The notes under the pieces: model-generated
Databases searched by the model: none
Seen by the model: the letters and a program-made list of their open reading frames with translations, nothing else
What the model was told of the DNA's origin: nothing
Shown: positions 5,789-7,294 of the stretch, piece by piece
Position numbering within the stretch: the stretch's first letter is position 1
Layout: the number at the start of each line of letters is the position of its first letter
Assembly (NCBI GenBank): GCA_020343555.1
Contig: CP070800.1
Coordinates: 684,561-691,854, forward strand
Reading direction: 5' to 3'
DNA from: Dehalococcoidales bacterium
Lineage (GTDB): Bacteria > Chloroflexota > Dehalococcoidia > Dehalococcoidales > UBA2162
DNA: 7,294 nt
Position numbers and translations under genes: made by a program

Positions 5789-7171
5789 TTATTTAGAGCT
5801 TTTGATTCGAGTGATTTTTTTCGCCTTGTTTATTGAGGATCCCGGAACCCGGAATTTACTGTTATCAACCGGAGCTACCGGGCGTTCCTCTGGTTTATCC
5901 GCCTGGGGAATCCAGGAGTAAGGAAGCCTGTAGGCGCGGTACACCATATTCCGGTTTTTCCCCTTTCCGAAATACGGGCTGATATATTCCCAGACAATCG
6001 CATGATCCGAGGTGACTTCGAAAAGTCGACCGCCGGCACCTTCGGTTATCAACGTGTTACCATTAGCCAGGCGCTGGGCGGCACTGATATAGTGGCTGTA
6101 AAACCGGTACATGTCCATAGCAAATCCGGCTTCGCGTGCCGTATACTGCCAGACTATTTCAAGGGTAATCGGGTCGAATTCCAGCACCCGGGAATACCCA
6201 CGTATGGCATTGTTATTGCCTGTCAGAGCGCCGGGATTAGGAATTCCATATCCGGCCTGTCCACCGTTGTCAAAGGCAAGGATATTGCCCTCTCCAGGCA
6301 GCCCTCTTGGAATCATGTGTACATGGTGCTGACCGATAACCTGCCCCAGTTTTCGCAATGCTTCGGTGGCTGTATAATCGGGTCCTACCTGCCAGACAAT
6401 CTTCCCGGTCTTCTTGTCAGTGATAGCCATTATATTGGTCTGACGACCGTCCCATATCAGATTATCCGGATGAAACCGTTCATCTCCCGATTCAAACCAC
6501 CTGTTCGGTCCGAGCATTGAAACGGAGTTTATATGCATCCAGTCGCCGGCTCCCCTGTTTCCCATGACACTCGGATTTCTTGCCAAGGTGTTTTTCGCTT
6601 CTTCACTGAATCCCATTTCATCGAAGTGATCGCTGCATATCCACTCCCAGATAATTTTTCCTTCCCAGGTTACCTCGATTATCGTGTCATCCAGGATCAT
6701 TTTTTCCGATATCGCGGGATTATGCAGGTTTTTATGACTGAGGATGATGGTATTACCTCCATGAGTTTTTGGATCCATGTCCGGAACATAGTACCCCACC
6801 GGATTACCCTCTCTCTGGTAATCATGGTGCTGCCTTACCATCCAGGCAGGCTTCTGGTGAGGATCTTTTACCTGCTCATATCTATCAAATTTCCCGACAA
6901 TATTGCCTTCCCAGTCGACCTGGACCAGGTCAGTCGCGTCCTGGACACCGTACTTAGGATTACGAATTCCGGTATTCCCCATGACATAACCGCCGGGGAG
7001 TATCTTTTTAGGTGAGAATTCGGCGGTCATGCCCCTCCACTGGTTGATCACCGTGCCGTTCATGTCGATAACCGTGGCGCCTACGTCATTTGCTTGGAAA
7101 ACGGTAAAACCATTCCAGCATTTGTCCGGGTTATAGATGGTCATCCCGGTGGGATATATACTTGGCGGCAT
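5789..7171 (-). CDS. Arylsulfotransferase (ASST)-family beta-propeller, no signal peptide
   Basis: A 460-residue protein of the arylsulfate sulfotransferase type, which moves sulfate from a phenolic sulfate ester to another phenol through a sulfo-histidine. Six spaced strand-turn-strand repeats with W or G at the turn mark a six-bladed propeller: about residues 36-45, 86-95, 168-177, 252-262, 333-343 and 387-396. Conserved family segments are GDWMHINSVS (H213), IGQHHVHMIPRG followed by GNILAFDNGG (H282, H283, H285), RGYSRVLEFD (R324, R328) and YSHYISAAQRLANGNTLITEG (H360). These probably correspond to the active-site His and Arg residues of AssT. Unlike the periplasmic E. coli enzyme there is no N-terminal signal, so it should act in the cytoplasm. 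The C-terminal tail is basic. The ATG at 7171 has AAGGAG 7 bases upstream and lies 36 bases after the preceding stop, so it is probably within an operon. True sulfotransferase activity is inferred. Confidence 0.8.
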   Translation of the reverse strand: MPPSIYPTGMTIYNPDKCWNGFTVFQANDVGATVIDMNGTVINQWRGMTAEFSPKKILPGGYVMGNTGIRNPKYGVQDATDLVQVDWEGNIVGKFDRYEQVKDPHQKPAWMVRQHHDYQREGNPVGYYVPDMDPKTHGGNTIILSHKNLHNPAISEKMILDDTIIEVTWEGKIIWEWICSDHFDEMGFSEEAKNTLARNPSVMGNRGAGDWMHINSVSMLGPNRWFESGDERFHPDNLIWDGRQTNIMAITDKKTGKIVWQVGPDYTATEALRKLGQVIGQHHVHMIPRGLPGEGNILAFDNGGQAGYGIPNPGALTGNNNAIRGYSRVLEFDPITLEIVWQYTAREAGFAMDMYRFYSHYISAAQRLANGNTLITEGAGGRLFEVTSDHAIVWEYISPYFGKGKNRNMVYRAYRLPYSWIPQADKPEERPVAPVDNSKFRVPGSSINKAKKITRIKSSK

Positions 7172-7207
7172 TAATTTACTCCTTTTTCACTTCACAGTCT
7201 GTATTGT

Positions 7208-7294
7208 TTATAAAGGTCGGTTAGCTATTTCATCCAACTTTTCTTCGATAAAAAATTGAGCTTTCAACAGATCTCTCTCATCAGGTCTATCACG
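7208..7294 (-). CDS. C-terminal end of an unidentified gene (partial)
   Basis: The frame is open from the window edge and ends in TAA at 7210-7208, giving the last 28 residues (RDRPDERDLLKAQFF, then IEEKLDEIANRPL). The composition, charged and helix-forming, is that of a real protein C-terminus, and it sits just 36 bases before the propeller start on the same strand. It is too short to assign to a family. It suggests the operon begins outside the window. Confidence 0.55.
   Translation of the reverse strand, partial: RDRPDERDLLKAQFFIEEKLDEIANRPL

Noticed and set aside
6002..7015. Plus-strand open frames of 172 and 160 residues opposite the propeller gene
   Set aside because: They are antisense shadows of a strongly supported beta-propeller, with no family motifs.

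Overview
The window carries a run of genes that all read on the minus strand, so transcription goes from high to low coordinates. Nothing in it fixes the organism. The gene types, and the short palindromic repeats scattered between genes, resemble those of environmental anaerobes such as Dehalococcoidia (Chloroflexota) or Desulfobacterota. That is a weak inference, and no rRNA, tRNA or marker gene is present to test it.

Layout in transcription order. The C-terminal end of an unidentified gene enters at 7294 and stops at 7208. A cytoplasmic arylsulfotransferase-type six-bladed beta-propeller follows (7171-5789), then an alpha/beta hydrolase (5734-4940). Next comes a small ORF region (4874-4741) that appears to be split by a one-base frameshift and touches the next start codon. 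A nitrilase-superfamily C-N hydrolase (4741-3881) and a hotdog acyl-CoA thioesterase (3841-3380) follow. A repeat-rich gap leads, through a good sigma70-type promoter, to a bicupin protein (3105-2275). A second gap (2274-1749) holds two palindromic elements and one possible 32-residue membrane peptide. It ends at a second, related bicupin (1748-816). Last is an SRA-like/HNH modification-dependent endonuclease gene (789-91) interrupted by one in-frame TAA, closed by a strong stem-loop at 71-95. In bases 1-70 I see nothing.

How the genes may work together. Propeller, esterase-like hydrolase, amidase/nitrilase and thioesterase are close together and co-directional, which suggests one transcript and a catabolic or detoxifying role involving ester, amide and CoA-thioester bonds. 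The two bicupins, probably metal-dependent enzymes or small-molecule binders, may belong to the same function, but they are separated from it by repeats and at least one has its own promoter. No substrate can be named from the sequence. The endonuclease is a defence gene unrelated to this metabolism, and it is probably dead.

The most notable observations are the single in-frame stop in the SRA-HNH gene, the bicupin pair in which one protein has lost all four metal ligands of its second domain, and the frameshifted small ORF that overlaps the nitrilase start as TAATG.
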